This document shows positions 32,861 through 41,871 of a stretch of 47,778 nucleotides of DNA, one piece after another. The translations under genes were made by a program, and so were the position numbers. The notes under the pieces are model-generated. The model was given only the letters and a program-made list of their open reading frames with translations, was not told the DNA's origin and made no database searches. Every line of letters begins with the position of its first letter. Position 1 is the stretch's first letter. The DNA comes from an uncultured Paraglaciecola sp. GTDB lineage: Bacteria; Pseudomonadota; Gammaproteobacteria; Enterobacterales; Alteromonadaceae. The stretch is from NCBI RefSeq assembly GCF_913020055.1, contig NZ_CAJWCF010000021.1, positions 1 to 47,778 on the forward strand. Direction: 5' to 3'.

Positions 32861-33491
32861 GCTGTTTTTCCTTAGTTGGGCAATGGAATCCTGTATTGGT
32901 CCACTGGAATTCCATTTGTTTAGCCGTAGATAATGCCAGTTGTTGGCTGTAAAATTTGCTGAGCAAATGTAAGCTCATGTCGATGCCGGCAGAAATTCCA
33001 CCAGAGGTGATAACGTGTTGGTTATCTACCCAACGAACATTCTCAATTATCGGAATATCAGGAAATGATTGTTTAAAATCCTCGATATCACTCCAATGGG
33101 TTGTGGCTTGATAATTGTTTAGGATGCCGGCTTGGGCCAATAAAAAAGCACCGGTACAAACAGAGGCGATAATAGGAACCTTATTCGCTTGTTCTTTTAG
33201 CCATTGAATGATTTGGGCTTTATGCATTTCTTCGGTGTGCACACCTCCGGCTACTATAAGCAAATCAAGTTTTGGGTGAGTTCCAATACAATATGTTGGT
33301 GTGATACAAAATCCACCTCTTGCCTGAATAGCCAGTTCAGTCTCGCCAATCAAAAATACATTCATTCGTAGTTTTTTTTTGTTTAAGCGATTAGCGGTAG
33401 AAAACACTTCAAAAGGACCAGAAAAGTCCAACACTTCAGCGTTTTTATAGATGTATATGCCAATATTTAGCTGTTCAATTTTATCTGCCAT
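32847..33491 (-). CDS. DJ-1/PfpI family protein
   Basis: A 214-residue class I glutamine-amidotransferase-like protein. The nucleophile elbow is VASVCTGAFLLAQAG (Cys), with ATTHW downstream, and the N-terminus has VLDFSGPFEVFSTAN. Members include isocyanide hydratases, chaperones and regulators; the reaction here is unknown. It is first of a three-gene operon (DJ-1, DUF1272, cupin) and lies 163 bases from the divergent regulator, which contains the same domain fold. The ATG at 33491 has no strong ribosome-binding site. No signal peptide. Confidence 0.87.
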   Translation of the reverse strand: MADKIEQLNIGIYIYKNAEVLDFSGPFEVFSTANRLNKKKLRMNVFLIGETELAIQARGGFCITPTYCIGTHPKLDLLIVAGGVHTEEMHKAQIIQWLKEQANKVPIIASVCTGAFLLAQAGILNNYQATTHWSDIEDFKQSFPDIPIIENVRWVDNQHVITSGGISAGIDMSLHLLSKFYSQQLALSTAKQMEFQWTNTGFHCPTKEKQHAAT

Positions 33492-33654
33492 TAGATTTAT
33501 CCCAAGGTGATTAACGTATGTTGATAATTATATAAGCGACTATTTTAGGCTTATGAAGTCCCGTTTCTTGATATGTTTTGTTGTTAATCGAATGAGAAAA
33601 ATACTAATGGATAAACTGTTTGACAGAAATGACATAAAAGCATAGTTTTATGCC

Positions 33655-34614
33655 ATGTTTGCAACTCGGCGTATCCTATTTGTAATATTTGATCAGTTTG
33701 AATTACTGGATCTCTCTGGGCCGTCTTCGGTCTTTACGGCTGCAAAAACATTAGTAGAACAACCAATTTATTCAATATGTACTCTTTCTTCTGGTGGTGG
33801 ACTTATCGGATCGCGCAGCGGTATTGAGGTCAATAGCCAAGCTATTGAAGGATTCAATGTACGTTCTTCAGACACTATATTGATTGTAGGAGGGGAAAAA
33901 AAAGCAATCAGTCAGGTCTCTGAAAAGTCTAATTTAAGTGCTTGGTTGGCGCTAAATTCGCAAAAAGCTGAACGTTTAGGTTCAATTTGTTCTGGTGCGT
34001 TAGTGCTTGCAGCAAACGACTTGTTGCATGGTAGAAAGGCCACAACACACTGGGCTGATCTTGAGCAGTTGAGTAGTGATTACCCTAGGGTAAATGTAGA
34101 ACAAGACGCATTGTATTGTATTGATGACAATATATGGACATCTGCTGGTGTTACAACGGGTATCGACATGGCACTGGCTATGGTAGGCAAGGATCATGAT
34201 CAGAAAGTGATGCACAAAGTGGCTAGTTGGTTAGTCGTTTATGCTCAGCGGCTGGGACACCAATCGCAGTTTAGTGAATTGTTGGCAGCACAAAATCAGC
34301 ATATGTTTTCAGATATTGTTGTTTGGCTAGATAGAAACCTGCATAAACCTATTAAAGTAAGAGATATGGCTGAACAATCAGCAATGACTGAACGTACATT
34401 TTATCGAAAATTTACTGATGAAGTAGGTTGTACACCTTCGAAGTTTTTAGAAAATAGGCGTTTGTTTAGAGCGAAACATTTATTAGAAACGGGCAGTGTG
34501 GTTAAGTCGGTTAGTGTTAACGTAGGTTATAAGTCGATATTGGGTTTTTGTAGTGCGTTTGAAGCTAAGTACGGTTTATCACCAGCATTATATAAACGTA
34601 TACATTGTAAATGA
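33655..34614 (+). CDS. GlxA-family transcription regulator (DJ-1-like domain plus AraC HTH)
   Basis: A 319-residue regulator. Residues about 5-180 form a DJ-1/PfpI-like sensor (LDLSGPSSVFTAAK, LGSICSGALVLAAN, ATTHWADLEQ). Residues about 215-319 form an AraC-type double helix-turn-helix (IKVRDMAEQSAMTERTFYRK, then VGYKSILGFCSAFEAKYG). Relatives control carnitine, arginine or betaine genes. It is divergent to the DJ-1/DUF1272/cupin operon and ends in a bidirectional stem-loop. Control of that operon is inferred from the arrangement. ATG at 33655. Confidence 0.9.
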   Translation: MFATRRILFVIFDQFELLDLSGPSSVFTAAKTLVEQPIYSICTLSSGGGLIGSRSGIEVNSQAIEGFNVRSSDTILIVGGEKKAISQVSEKSNLSAWLALNSQKAERLGSICSGALVLAANDLLHGRKATTHWADLEQLSSDYPRVNVEQDALYCIDDNIWTSAGVTTGIDMALAMVGKDHDQKVMHKVASWLVVYAQRLGHQSQFSELLAAQNQHMFSDIVVWLDRNLHKPIKVRDMAEQSAMTERTFYRKFTDEVGCTPSKFLENRRLFRAKHLLETGSVVKSVSVNVGYKSILGFCSAFEAKYGLSPALYKRIHCK

Positions 34615-34620
34615 CGGAAA

Positions 34621-34654
34621 ATTTTCTAGCAGACCGGATGGCCTGCTAGAAAAT
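34621..34654. terminator. Bidirectional terminator between GlxA-type regulator and DUF481
   Basis: ATTTTCTAGCAG (34621-34632) is the exact reverse complement of CTGCTAGAAAAT (34643-34654). A/T runs on both flanks allow termination in both directions between convergent genes. Confidence 0.8.
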
Positions 34655-34671
34655 ATTAAGACATATAGGTT

Positions 34672-35394
34672 TTAGAAGAAGCTATAAACTAAAGTCACAG
34701 CTGTTTGTGTATCTAGATTGTCGATACCGTCAGCCACATCCGAGTTATGATCTAGGATAAGTGAGACTTTAAGAGATAAACCTCCGCTTATTTGCGCAGA
34801 CACAGAAGTCTCTGATTTAGACTTAGTATTGTCGCTGCCGACCTCAGTACTAACTAGCTGTTTGAAGTTGGCGGTATCAGAAATTTTCCATTGGTAATCC
34901 AACGCAGCCCTAACAATGAACCCATTTTGTTCAACACCTTCGTTAGTTTCAGCAAATGAATAACCAGGACCGATGCTGTAATTAAATTTACTTGTATCGT
35001 CTTCCCACAACTTATGTGACCAACCAGTAGCTAAAGTTGCTTGGTAGTCGTAACTGCTAAACTTGTCGTCTTCATATGAAGCAAAACCAAATAAACGATG
35101 ATCAGGATTTTCTAACTTGTAGTTACCTTGACCTGATAAGAAATATTTTTGTGCGGTTGTTTGTTCCACACCACTGATTTCGTCTTTTTTGTACAATGCT
35201 TCAACAGTGAAGTCATTGCTCCACTGAGTCAGTTCCTGATGGGCTGATAACTTAGCTTTAATCGAGGTTGTTTCAGTATTACCTGTTGTTGCAATGTAAC
35301 CAAATTCGCCGTCCATTGAGAAAGGTTTTACTTCGTCTGCTGCTAATACATTCCCTGCGGCACAGAGCCCAAGTAAAAATAAAGATTTGTTCAT
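34672..35394 (-). CDS. DUF481 family outer-membrane protein (copy 1)
   Basis: A 240-residue protein with a signal peptide (MNKSLFLLGLCAAGNVLAAD). It has the DUF481 pattern: GEFGYIATTGNTETTSIKAK, GYSFAETNEGVEQNGF region, and a C-terminal TAVTLVYSFF strand ending in aromatic residues, consistent with an outer-membrane barrel. It closely resembles the second copy just upstream. The ATG at 35394 has an AAAGGA site, so it is chosen over the longer frame from 35433. Function unknown; these proteins are found in salt- or stress-related settings. Confidence 0.85.
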   Translation of the reverse strand: MNKSLFLLGLCAAGNVLAADEVKPFSMDGEFGYIATTGNTETTSIKAKLSAHQELTQWSNDFTVEALYKKDEISGVEQTTAQKYFLSGQGNYKLENPDHRLFGFASYEDDKFSSYDYQATLATGWSHKLWEDDTSKFNYSIGPGYSFAETNEGVEQNGFIVRAALDYQWKISDTANFKQLVSTEVGSDNTKSKSETSVSAQISGGLSLKVSLILDHNSDVADGIDNLDTQTAVTLVYSFF

Positions 35395-35493
35395 TCGTAT
35401 ATCCTTTGTGTGTAAATAAAACTCAGTAGCCATGCACTTAATAGTCTGACAGAAACTTAACTATAATCGTATTCTACGTTAGTCGAACTTTGT

Positions 35494-36282
35494 TTAAAAA
35501 AACTGATAAACCAAGGTTACTGCGGCTTCAGTGTCCAGTTCTTCAGTATCGGGCCCAACGCTGGTATCGAGATTCATGACCAAACTTAACTTCATAGCCA
35601 AAGCCCCAGTCAACTTTGTAGACAGTGAGGTTTCAGATTTGGTTTTGGTAAATTCTTGGTCTGCTTCAGTGCTCAAAAATTGTCGAAAAGTCGCACTTTT
35701 AGAAAATTTTCGTTTGTATTCCATTGCAGCTCTTACAATAAGACCTCTGCTATCTTCTTCATTATTATCATCTTCAAGTTCTGATATGGCGTAGCCGGGA
35801 CCCACACTGTATTTAAATTCACTTTGTTTATCGTGCCACAACCTTGACGTCCATCCGGTTGCAAATGCAGCTTGGTAACGAAAACCACTGAAGCGATTAT
35901 TTTCATATTCACCGTAGATAAAAAGTCGGTCATCGGGTTCTGCCAGTTTGTGATCGAGTTGCCCAGATAAGAATAGTTTTTGTGCTGATGCGGTATTACT
36001 TCTTTCACCCTCAACTTCTTGTTGGCTTTGTTTGTAAAGAGCATTACCTCTGATTTGATAACTCCAAGAGGTTAACTCTTGACTGGTATTTATCTTAGCT
36101 GTGATTGTTGAGGTATTGGTATTTCCACTTGCCACCAAAAAGCCAAATTCGCCAATCATGGATAATTCATCATCATCATCATAAGTAGGTCTATCTGCTA
36201 GATAAAGAGAGTGCATGATGCCTTGCTTAGCAAAAGCACTACTTGCCGTTAGTAAAACAAAAAGGAGGAGAAAGCACTTCAT
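35494..36282 (-). CDS. DUF481 family outer-membrane protein (copy 2)
   Basis: A 262-residue paralogue of the preceding gene. Signal peptide about residues 1-18 (MKCFLLLFVLLTASSAFA). Key stretches line up with copy 1: GEFGFLVASGNTNTSTITAK, KLFLSGQLDHKL, GPGYAISELEDD and the final TEAAVTLVYQFF. Copy 2 has an extra acidic insertion (EDDNNEEDS). The two genes are in tandem, about 100 bases apart on the same strand, and probably arose by duplication. Possibly co-transcribed, copy 2 first. Confidence 0.85.
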   Translation of the reverse strand: MKCFLLLFVLLTASSAFAKQGIMHSLYLADRPTYDDDDELSMIGEFGFLVASGNTNTSTITAKINTSQELTSWSYQIRGNALYKQSQQEVEGERSNTASAQKLFLSGQLDHKLAEPDDRLFIYGEYENNRFSGFRYQAAFATGWTSRLWHDKQSEFKYSVGPGYAISELEDDNNEEDSRGLIVRAAMEYKRKFSKSATFRQFLSTEADQEFTKTKSETSLSTKLTGALAMKLSLVMNLDTSVGPDTEELDTEAAVTLVYQFF

Positions 36283-36465
36283 GATCTTAAAAACACTACT
36301 AATCTAAAAATTTAGCGGAATATTATATCTATAATTATTAGACTTGTGGATAGATAAAGCACAAAACATGCAACAAATACGGGTTTTTCAAGGTGTTTTT
36401 CCCTCCCATCCCCAAATGACCAATTCAGTATGACAGGGCACTTTGCGGTAGGAGAGGTGGAATGA

Positions 36466-37311
36466 TTAGCCAAATGAGGGGTTCATAACACTCAATACGC
36501 CATCCGCTTCCATTGATGCAAATTTAACCGCATCTTTCAAATCTTCTTGATCGAGCTTCAAATATTTTAAAACTAGAGGAGTGACTAACTGACTAGCTGA
36601 ATACAAATTATCATGGGTCATCGCAACAGCAGCTCTTACAGCGGTATAAATTATCGCGATATCTTTACTTTTTAATGCTTTATTTTCATCATGCAGTTCC
36701 ATCACTGGAAGGTATAACTGGCTAGGTAAATGCCAAAATTCCATTAATTTTGCGCTGCAACTTGCGTAGTCAAAACCAAGAACTTGCTTCTGTAATTTCC
36801 ATGGCGAGGTTTTTTCGTCATATTTACAACATTCAATTGCCAAATTTGGGGCTTGAACGGCCACTAACAACTCACCTAAATTATGTAACAATCCTAATAA
36901 GAAAAAACGTTCGCTACCTCTTATTCTGACCATTTTAGCTAGATGTTTTGCTACCAACGCAGCATAAATACTCTGTAACCAAAACCTTTTTAAATCAATT
37001 ACATCACTGCTGAAGTGTTCAAATGCCGAGCTCGCAGTTTCTGCCATGACTAGATTATATAAGGCTTCGCCACCAATAATATTGATGGCTTTAGCTAAAG
37101 AATCGATTTGAGACTCAAAACGGAATAAGGGACTGTTTGCTAACTTAAGTAGTTTAGAAGATAAAGAGGGATCGAGGGAAATGAACCGACTAATATCCTC
37201 TAAGTCTGATTGGCCATCATCTAACATTGCGCGGATACGCACACAAATGTCCGGTAAGGCAAAAGATTGACTGGCGACTCTAGCAATATCTACTGGGTAA
37301 ATTGATGACAT
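36466..37311 (-). CDS. HDOD domain protein
   Basis: A 281-residue cytosolic protein that is almost entirely an HDOD domain (SLDPSLSSKLLKLANSPLF at about residues 46-64, then LGLLHNLGELL and ISLDP-type helices). The HD metal pair is replaced by HN in LLHNLGE, as in HDOD proteins generally, so phosphodiesterase activity is not expected. HDOD proteins act in signalling and regulation in many proteobacteria. It is a stand-alone gene divergent to the neutral-lipid cluster, separated by about 150 bases. Confidence 0.85.
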   Translation of the reverse strand: MSSIYPVDIARVASQSFALPDICVRIRAMLDDGQSDLEDISRFISLDPSLSSKLLKLANSPLFRFESQIDSLAKAINIIGGEALYNLVMAETASSAFEHFSSDVIDLKRFWLQSIYAALVAKHLAKMVRIRGSERFFLLGLLHNLGELLVAVQAPNLAIECCKYDEKTSPWKLQKQVLGFDYASCSAKLMEFWHLPSQLYLPVMELHDENKALKSKDIAIIYTAVRAAVAMTHDNLYSASQLVTPLVLKYLKLDQEDLKDAVKFASMEADGVLSVMNPSFG

Positions 37312-37464
37312 AGTTTATGTTTTTGGAAATTATGTTGACCTAGTATAAACACTCATGATTTGAAAAAGGAGTTTCTTTTTATTTACATTCAGCTGTCTAG
37401 CTAAAATAGGTTGATTTTTATTTAGAAAAAGATAGGGTGTTTTAACAAGTTATTTACAATATGA

Positions 37465-38922
37465 ATGGTTCCTATGGAAGAGCTTTCTGGATTAGATGCT
37501 TCTTTTTTATATCTTGAAACACCGAAGATGCCTATGCATATAGGCGGAGTCGCCATCTTAGAAGGTGCGCTTAAATTTGAAGACTTTCGTCAGTATGTAA
37601 GTGAGCGGGTGCATACCGTAGAAAAACTTACGCAAAAATTGGTCACAGTGCCTCTTAGTTTAGATAGACCATACTGGGTCGAAGATCCTGATTTTGATAT
37701 CAATATGCACATGCACCGAACTGCTTTGCCGCGACCAGGTGGCTGGAAAGAACTACGTTATTTGGCATCTAGGTTGTTTTCTCAACAGCTAAACCGAGAA
37801 CGGCCTTTATGGGAGTTTATCTTCGTTGAAGGCATAGACAGCATCCCCCAAGTGCCAAAAGGCTCAGTTGCCTTAATTAGTAAGGTTCATCACTCAGGTT
37901 TTGATGGCAAGTCTGGCGCCGATTTGATGACGATGCTGTTTGACGTATCACCTACACCAAAACCTCCCAAACCAGCTGTTATTAAGCAGAGGCAAGAAAT
38001 TCCTGGTCCGGTTGGATTGATGGCCAAAAGTGCCTATAACTTTATTTCGCGGCCGACTAAACTTCCAGGATTATTGTGGGATACAGGTAAAGCTACATTA
38101 AAAGCCGGTTACATGACCCGAGCACAAGGCATTAAAATGCCTACAATGCCGTTTAACGCGCCCAAAACAAGGTTTAACGATACGGTAGAAATGGAGCGGA
38201 CCTGGGACTCTGCAATATTGGATATCCATCGCGTTAAGGCCCTTAGAAAAGTAGTAGATGGGGCTACCCTAAATGATGTGATTTTAGCCATATGTGCTGG
38301 TGCACTTAGGCATTATCTATTGGAAAAGGGTGAGTTACCTGATAAGCCCCTTGTTGCCATGGTGCCAGTATCAACTCGCACAGCAGAAGAAAAAAATGCC
38401 ATGGGTAACCAAGTGTCTGCAATGTATGTGCAGTTGGCTACCGATGTTGAAGATCCAATAAAACGCCTTGAGAAGATTCAAATTAATACTATGGTAGGAA
38501 AGCTTTATCAAGATGCCATAGATGCAAAAAGTTTGATGGGATACGCCGAATTAATTCCATTTGGTTTAGCGGGTGTGGCAGCGAGGTTTTACTCCAGAGC
38601 CGCAATAGCCAAACACCATAGTCCTCTTTTTAATGTGGTTATAACTAATGTACCCGGCCCACAAATACCCATTTATCTAGCTGGTCATAAGCTGATTGTT
38701 AATATGGGAACAGCGCCTATTTTTGATGGCATGGGGTTGATCATGCCTATTTGTAGTTATAACGGCACCCTATCTATTAGCCCAACAAGTTCAGCAAATT
38801 TAATGCCCGATTTACATATGTTTACCCGTTACATTCGCGAAAGTGCTAATGAGTTGGAGCTGGCGGTGCAGGAAAAACTAACCAATCAAGCGGCCCTTAA
38901 TGCGCTTATGCAAGACGAATAA
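37465..38922 (+). CDS. Wax ester synthase/diacylglycerol acyltransferase (WS/DGAT)
   Basis: Bifunctional acyltransferase of 485 residues that joins acyl-CoA to fatty alcohol or diacylglycerol to make wax esters or triacylglycerol stored in inclusions. The N-terminal condensation-like half has the catalytic HHSGFDG motif (His142-His143, Asp147). LSGLDASFLYLETP and NVVITNVPGP are further family signatures. ATG at 37465, with another at 37474. It opens a three-gene run with two hydrolases. The length and both signatures make the identification firm; substrate preference is not deducible. Confidence 0.93.
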   Translation: MVPMEELSGLDASFLYLETPKMPMHIGGVAILEGALKFEDFRQYVSERVHTVEKLTQKLVTVPLSLDRPYWVEDPDFDINMHMHRTALPRPGGWKELRYLASRLFSQQLNRERPLWEFIFVEGIDSIPQVPKGSVALISKVHHSGFDGKSGADLMTMLFDVSPTPKPPKPAVIKQRQEIPGPVGLMAKSAYNFISRPTKLPGLLWDTGKATLKAGYMTRAQGIKMPTMPFNAPKTRFNDTVEMERTWDSAILDIHRVKALRKVVDGATLNDVILAICAGALRHYLLEKGELPDKPLVAMVPVSTRTAEEKNAMGNQVSAMYVQLATDVEDPIKRLEKIQINTMVGKLYQDAIDAKSLMGYAELIPFGLAGVAARFYSRAAIAKHHSPLFNVVITNVPGPQIPIYLAGHKLIVNMGTAPIFDGMGLIMPICSYNGTLSISPTSSANLMPDLHMFTRYIRESANELELAVQEKLTNQAALNALMQDE

Positions 38923-38946
38923 GTTACTCCATTTATAGGATTTGTT

Positions 38947-39747
38947 ATGAAACATGTATTACCTACTATACCAAGGCCCTCGTTATTTCATATGTTCAGC
39001 GAAGGAAGATCATTAATTGAACTCAGTGTTTTTGGTGCGGCGTTGCCCTTTTTAAGAAAAGCTCCTTCTGGGGACGGTCACCCAGTAATGGTGCTGCCAG
39101 GATTCTTAGCCAGTGATTTATCGACTAAACCAATAAGGTCATTCTTAAAAGGTAAAGGTTATAAAACCTATGGCTGGGAATTGGGACGTAATTTAGGTAC
39201 GCATATAGTCGGTGGTGAACAAGTATTAAGTGACAAATTGATTAATCGAGTGATTGAATTGTCTGTTATCCATAATGCTAAGGTGAGTTTAGTTGGATGG
39301 AGTTTAGGTGGTATTTTGGCTAGAGAGCTGGCCCGCATTATTCCAGATTGTGTGCGCCAAGTGATTACACTTGGCAGCCCTTTCAATGGACCTCATGGTT
39401 CAACTCCCGCAGCTGAAGGATTGTTTGAATTTATCAATGGTAATTTAGCGCAATCTAATCCAGAGGTGTTGCAGCAAATGTATACACCGCCCCCGGTCCC
39501 CAATTCTGCATTGTATTCAAAAAGTGATGGTGTCGCGCATTGGCAAGCTTGTATCAATCACCGAATCGAAGATCATCATCAAGCGGAGAACATTCAGGTA
39601 AGAGGCAGTCATACTGGTTTAGGGCATAATCCTCAGGTCGTTTGGGTGGTAGCGAATAGATTGGCTCAAGAAGAGTCTAACTGGCAGCCATATAACAATG
39701 ATGAGCTTGAAAAATCTCAGTTTTCAGGCAAGCTAAAGTTCGTTTAA
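38947..39747 (+). CDS. Alpha/beta hydrolase, probable lipase or esterase
   Basis: A 266-residue hydrolase. The nucleophile elbow is VGWSLGG (Ser119), and the oxyanion region is MVLPGFLASD. TLGSPFNGPHG and SHTGLGHNPQVVW (probable His) resemble the poly-specific lipases. No signal peptide is seen, so a cytosolic role close to lipid inclusions is likely. It begins 24 bases after WS/DGAT and probably shares its transcript; hydrolysis or handling of stored ester lipids is inferred from context. An ATAGGA sequence lies before the ATG. Confidence 0.85.
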   Translation: MKHVLPTIPRPSLFHMFSEGRSLIELSVFGAALPFLRKAPSGDGHPVMVLPGFLASDLSTKPIRSFLKGKGYKTYGWELGRNLGTHIVGGEQVLSDKLINRVIELSVIHNAKVSLVGWSLGGILARELARIIPDCVRQVITLGSPFNGPHGSTPAAEGLFEFINGNLAQSNPEVLQQMYTPPPVPNSALYSKSDGVAHWQACINHRIEDHHQAENIQVRGSHTGLGHNPQVVWVVANRLAQEESNWQPYNNDELEKSQFSGKLKFV

Positions 39748-39769
39748 TATTCTACGAGTTGTAAAGCCT

Positions 39770-40678
39770 TTGAGTTCGATTGTCCACCACCCTGAGCAGC
39801 TGGCTTCAGCTAACGATATTCAGATTAATTACGATAGTTTCGGGGATAAAAGTCATCCTGCGATTGTATTGATCATGGGGTTAGCCACTCAAATGATTTA
39901 TTGGGACGAAGAGTTTTGTAAATTACTTGCTTCACAAGGTTACTGGGTTATTAGATTTGATAACCGTGATATTGGCAAAAGTACTTGGTTGGATTCTTTG
40001 CCGGCCCCTTCTGTTGCGGCGTTACTGGCAAATGCCGTGTTTAAACGCTCCTTAGGCGCAGCTTATTTATTGTCTGATATGATGAATGACACTCTAGGCT
40101 TATTGGATGCCTTAAGCATCGAAAGTGCGCACATTGTGGGCGTGTCCATGGGCGGAATGATTGCCCAAGAAATCGCCATTCATCATCCTCATAGAGTTAA
40201 AACGTTAACCTCTATCATGTCTACCACTGGTAATAAAAAGCTGCCTAAACCGTCTGCGGCATTTAGTTTGAAAATGCTCAAACCACCGCCTAAAGATGTC
40301 AATAAAGCCATCACCTATGGCATGCATGTATGGCGGATAATTCAGGGGGATTTTTATCCATTTGACCAACAAAAAGTGCTTGGTTTGATAAAACGAGCAT
40401 TACAAAGAGGTTTTAATCCTGCTGGCAATGGGCGTCAACTAGCCGCTATTTTGGACTCACCAGATAGAACTGCAGCTTTGCATACTTTAAAAATACCTAG
40501 CTTGATTTTACATGGAGAAAATGACCCTTTGGTACTTGTCGCCTGTGGGCATGCCACCGCTAATGCTATACCAAATTCCAAAATAAAGACTTATCCTGGA
40601 ATGGGCCACACCATTCCAAGTCAATTATATAACGATATAACCAGACAAATACTGCAACACATTAAGCATGTTACTTAA
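39770..40678 (+). CDS. Alpha/beta hydrolase (302 residues)
   Basis: A second hydrolase of the cluster. The elbow is GVSMGGMIAQE (Ser126), the oxyanion strand LIMGLATQMIYW, the acid in LILHGENDPLV and the catalytic His in GMGHTIPSQ. The pattern FDNRDIGKSTW is common in this hydrolase group, which includes carboxylesterases and homoserine-acetyltransferase-like relatives. The only plausible start is TTG at 39770, 22 bases after the lipase stop. Its 3' end overlaps the convergent SDR gene by 8 bases. Substrate unknown; probably ester handling. Confidence 0.85.
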   Translation: MSSIVHHPEQLASANDIQINYDSFGDKSHPAIVLIMGLATQMIYWDEEFCKLLASQGYWVIRFDNRDIGKSTWLDSLPAPSVAALLANAVFKRSLGAAYLLSDMMNDTLGLLDALSIESAHIVGVSMGGMIAQEIAIHHPHRVKTLTSIMSTTGNKKLPKPSAAFSLKMLKPPPKDVNKAITYGMHVWRIIQGDFYPFDQQKVLGLIKRALQRGFNPAGNGRQLAAILDSPDRTAALHTLKIPSLILHGENDPLVLVACGHATANAIPNSKIKTYPGMGHTIPSQLYNDITRQILQHIKHVT

Positions 40679-41453
40679 AACGGGCAAACAAGCCGTTTAC
40701 GCCGCGTACTAGCCATCTAGGATAGTGCGTGGCCCATTGTACTAATAGTTTATTTGCTACCTTGTCCAAAAATACCACATCCCCTTTCATGCTTGCCTTG
40801 TATGCTTGTGCAGCAAGTTCCATTGGGTCTGCTTTTAAAAATTTAGGAATGAATTTTTCCATGCCTTCGGCGTGACTGAGCATTTTAGTTTCTGTCATGC
40901 CTGGACATACGCAAGTGACACTTACACCCGTACCACGAAGTTCTTCGGCAATACCCTCTGAAAAAGATAAAACAAAGGCTTTGCTCGCCCCGTAAGCAGC
41001 AAAGTTAGGTGTTGGCATAAAGCTGGCGATTGAGCCCACATTGACTATTTTACCTTGCCCGCGATTGATCATAGGATTGATAAACTGTTGTGTCATATTG
41101 ACTAAACTTTGGATATTCAACTGTAATAAGTTGTTGAGTTTTTGTGGATCGCTTTCACTTAATTTTTCCACTTGCATCATGCCGGCATTATTCACCAAAA
41201 TATCTATTTTGATTTCTTTAAGAGCGATGGCTTCAAACAATTTTTGTGCAGCATCAACGGGAATGAGATCGGCAGCGAATACCTCAACCTCTACTGGATA
41301 TTTAGCTTTTAGTTCCTGTGCAAATTCTTCAAGCTTGATTTTGTTACGAGCAACTAATACGAGATCATGCCCATTTTTCGCATATATTTCTGCAAAACTG
41401 CGGCCAATACCTTCTGATGAACCTGTAATGAGTGCGGTGTTAAGTTTGGACAT
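40671..41453 (-). CDS. Short-chain dehydrogenase/reductase
   Basis: A classical SDR of 260 residues: TGSSEGIGRSFAEIYAKNG for the dinucleotide, NNAGMM, and the catalytic YGASKAF (Tyr and Lys). It has a C-terminal hydrophobic tail of basic type (THYPRWLVRGVNGLFARFK). SDRs of this group reduce acyl or keto lipids in some bacteria. It is convergent to the hydrolase and overlaps its 3' end by 8 bases, so it lies in the lipid cluster but on its own transcript. Substrate not deducible. Confidence 0.87.
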   Translation of the reverse strand: MSKLNTALITGSSEGIGRSFAEIYAKNGHDLVLVARNKIKLEEFAQELKAKYPVEVEVFAADLIPVDAAQKLFEAIALKEIKIDILVNNAGMMQVEKLSESDPQKLNNLLQLNIQSLVNMTQQFINPMINRGQGKIVNVGSIASFMPTPNFAAYGASKAFVLSFSEGIAEELRGTGVSVTCVCPGMTETKMLSHAEGMEKFIPKFLKADPMELAAQAYKASMKGDVVFLDKVANKLLVQWATHYPRWLVRGVNGLFARFK

Positions 41454-41510
41454 GACGAACCTCTTTATTGATTAAACTGATTTGTGGAGGGAGCCTTTAG
41501 GCTAGCTGCA

Positions 41511-41777
41511 TTATTTTTTTTGAGTAAATGAATCGTCTAAAAAGCCAAGTTGGTTTGAATCATCAGTTGGACTTTTTTTGTTTTTCCTCAATGCGTTTGC
41601 CCTTTTTTTGCGCACTGCACAAGCTTTAATTATTTTGCTCTGTACATCTTGTTCTAAGTTTATCCAATGTAATCTTTCCTCTCTGGAACGATAACAGCCA
41701 ATACAGAAACCTTTTGCCCCAGACTGGCAAACTCCAATACACGGACTGGTAATTTCAAAGATTTCAATTTGCTTCAA
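41511..41777 (-). CDS. DUF1289 domain protein
   Basis: An 88-residue protein with the DUF1289 cysteine pattern: SPCIGVCQSGAKGFCIGCYRSREER, where four Cys probably bind a metal, followed by basic residues. The C-terminal half (RKKRANALRKNKKS) is lysine/arginine-rich and perhaps nucleic-acid-binding. Cytosolic, function unknown. It is upstream of the SDR on the same strand, 57 bases apart, but co-transcription is unproven. Confidence 0.85.
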   Translation of the reverse strand: MKQIEIFEITSPCIGVCQSGAKGFCIGCYRSREERLHWINLEQDVQSKIIKACAVRKKRANALRKNKKSPTDDSNQLGFLDDSFTQKK

Positions 41778-41871
41778 AGTTTACCTCTGTAATTTATTCA
41801 ACTTACTATAAGTCATTACTCACTCTCAAAACGTCCAGTCTATTTTTAGTCCTTTCTAATGGCGATTGGTA

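Noticed and set aside
36466..37311. HD-type phosphodiesterase activity
   Set aside because: The HD pair is HN (LLHNLGE) and the rest matches HDOD, which is not catalytic.
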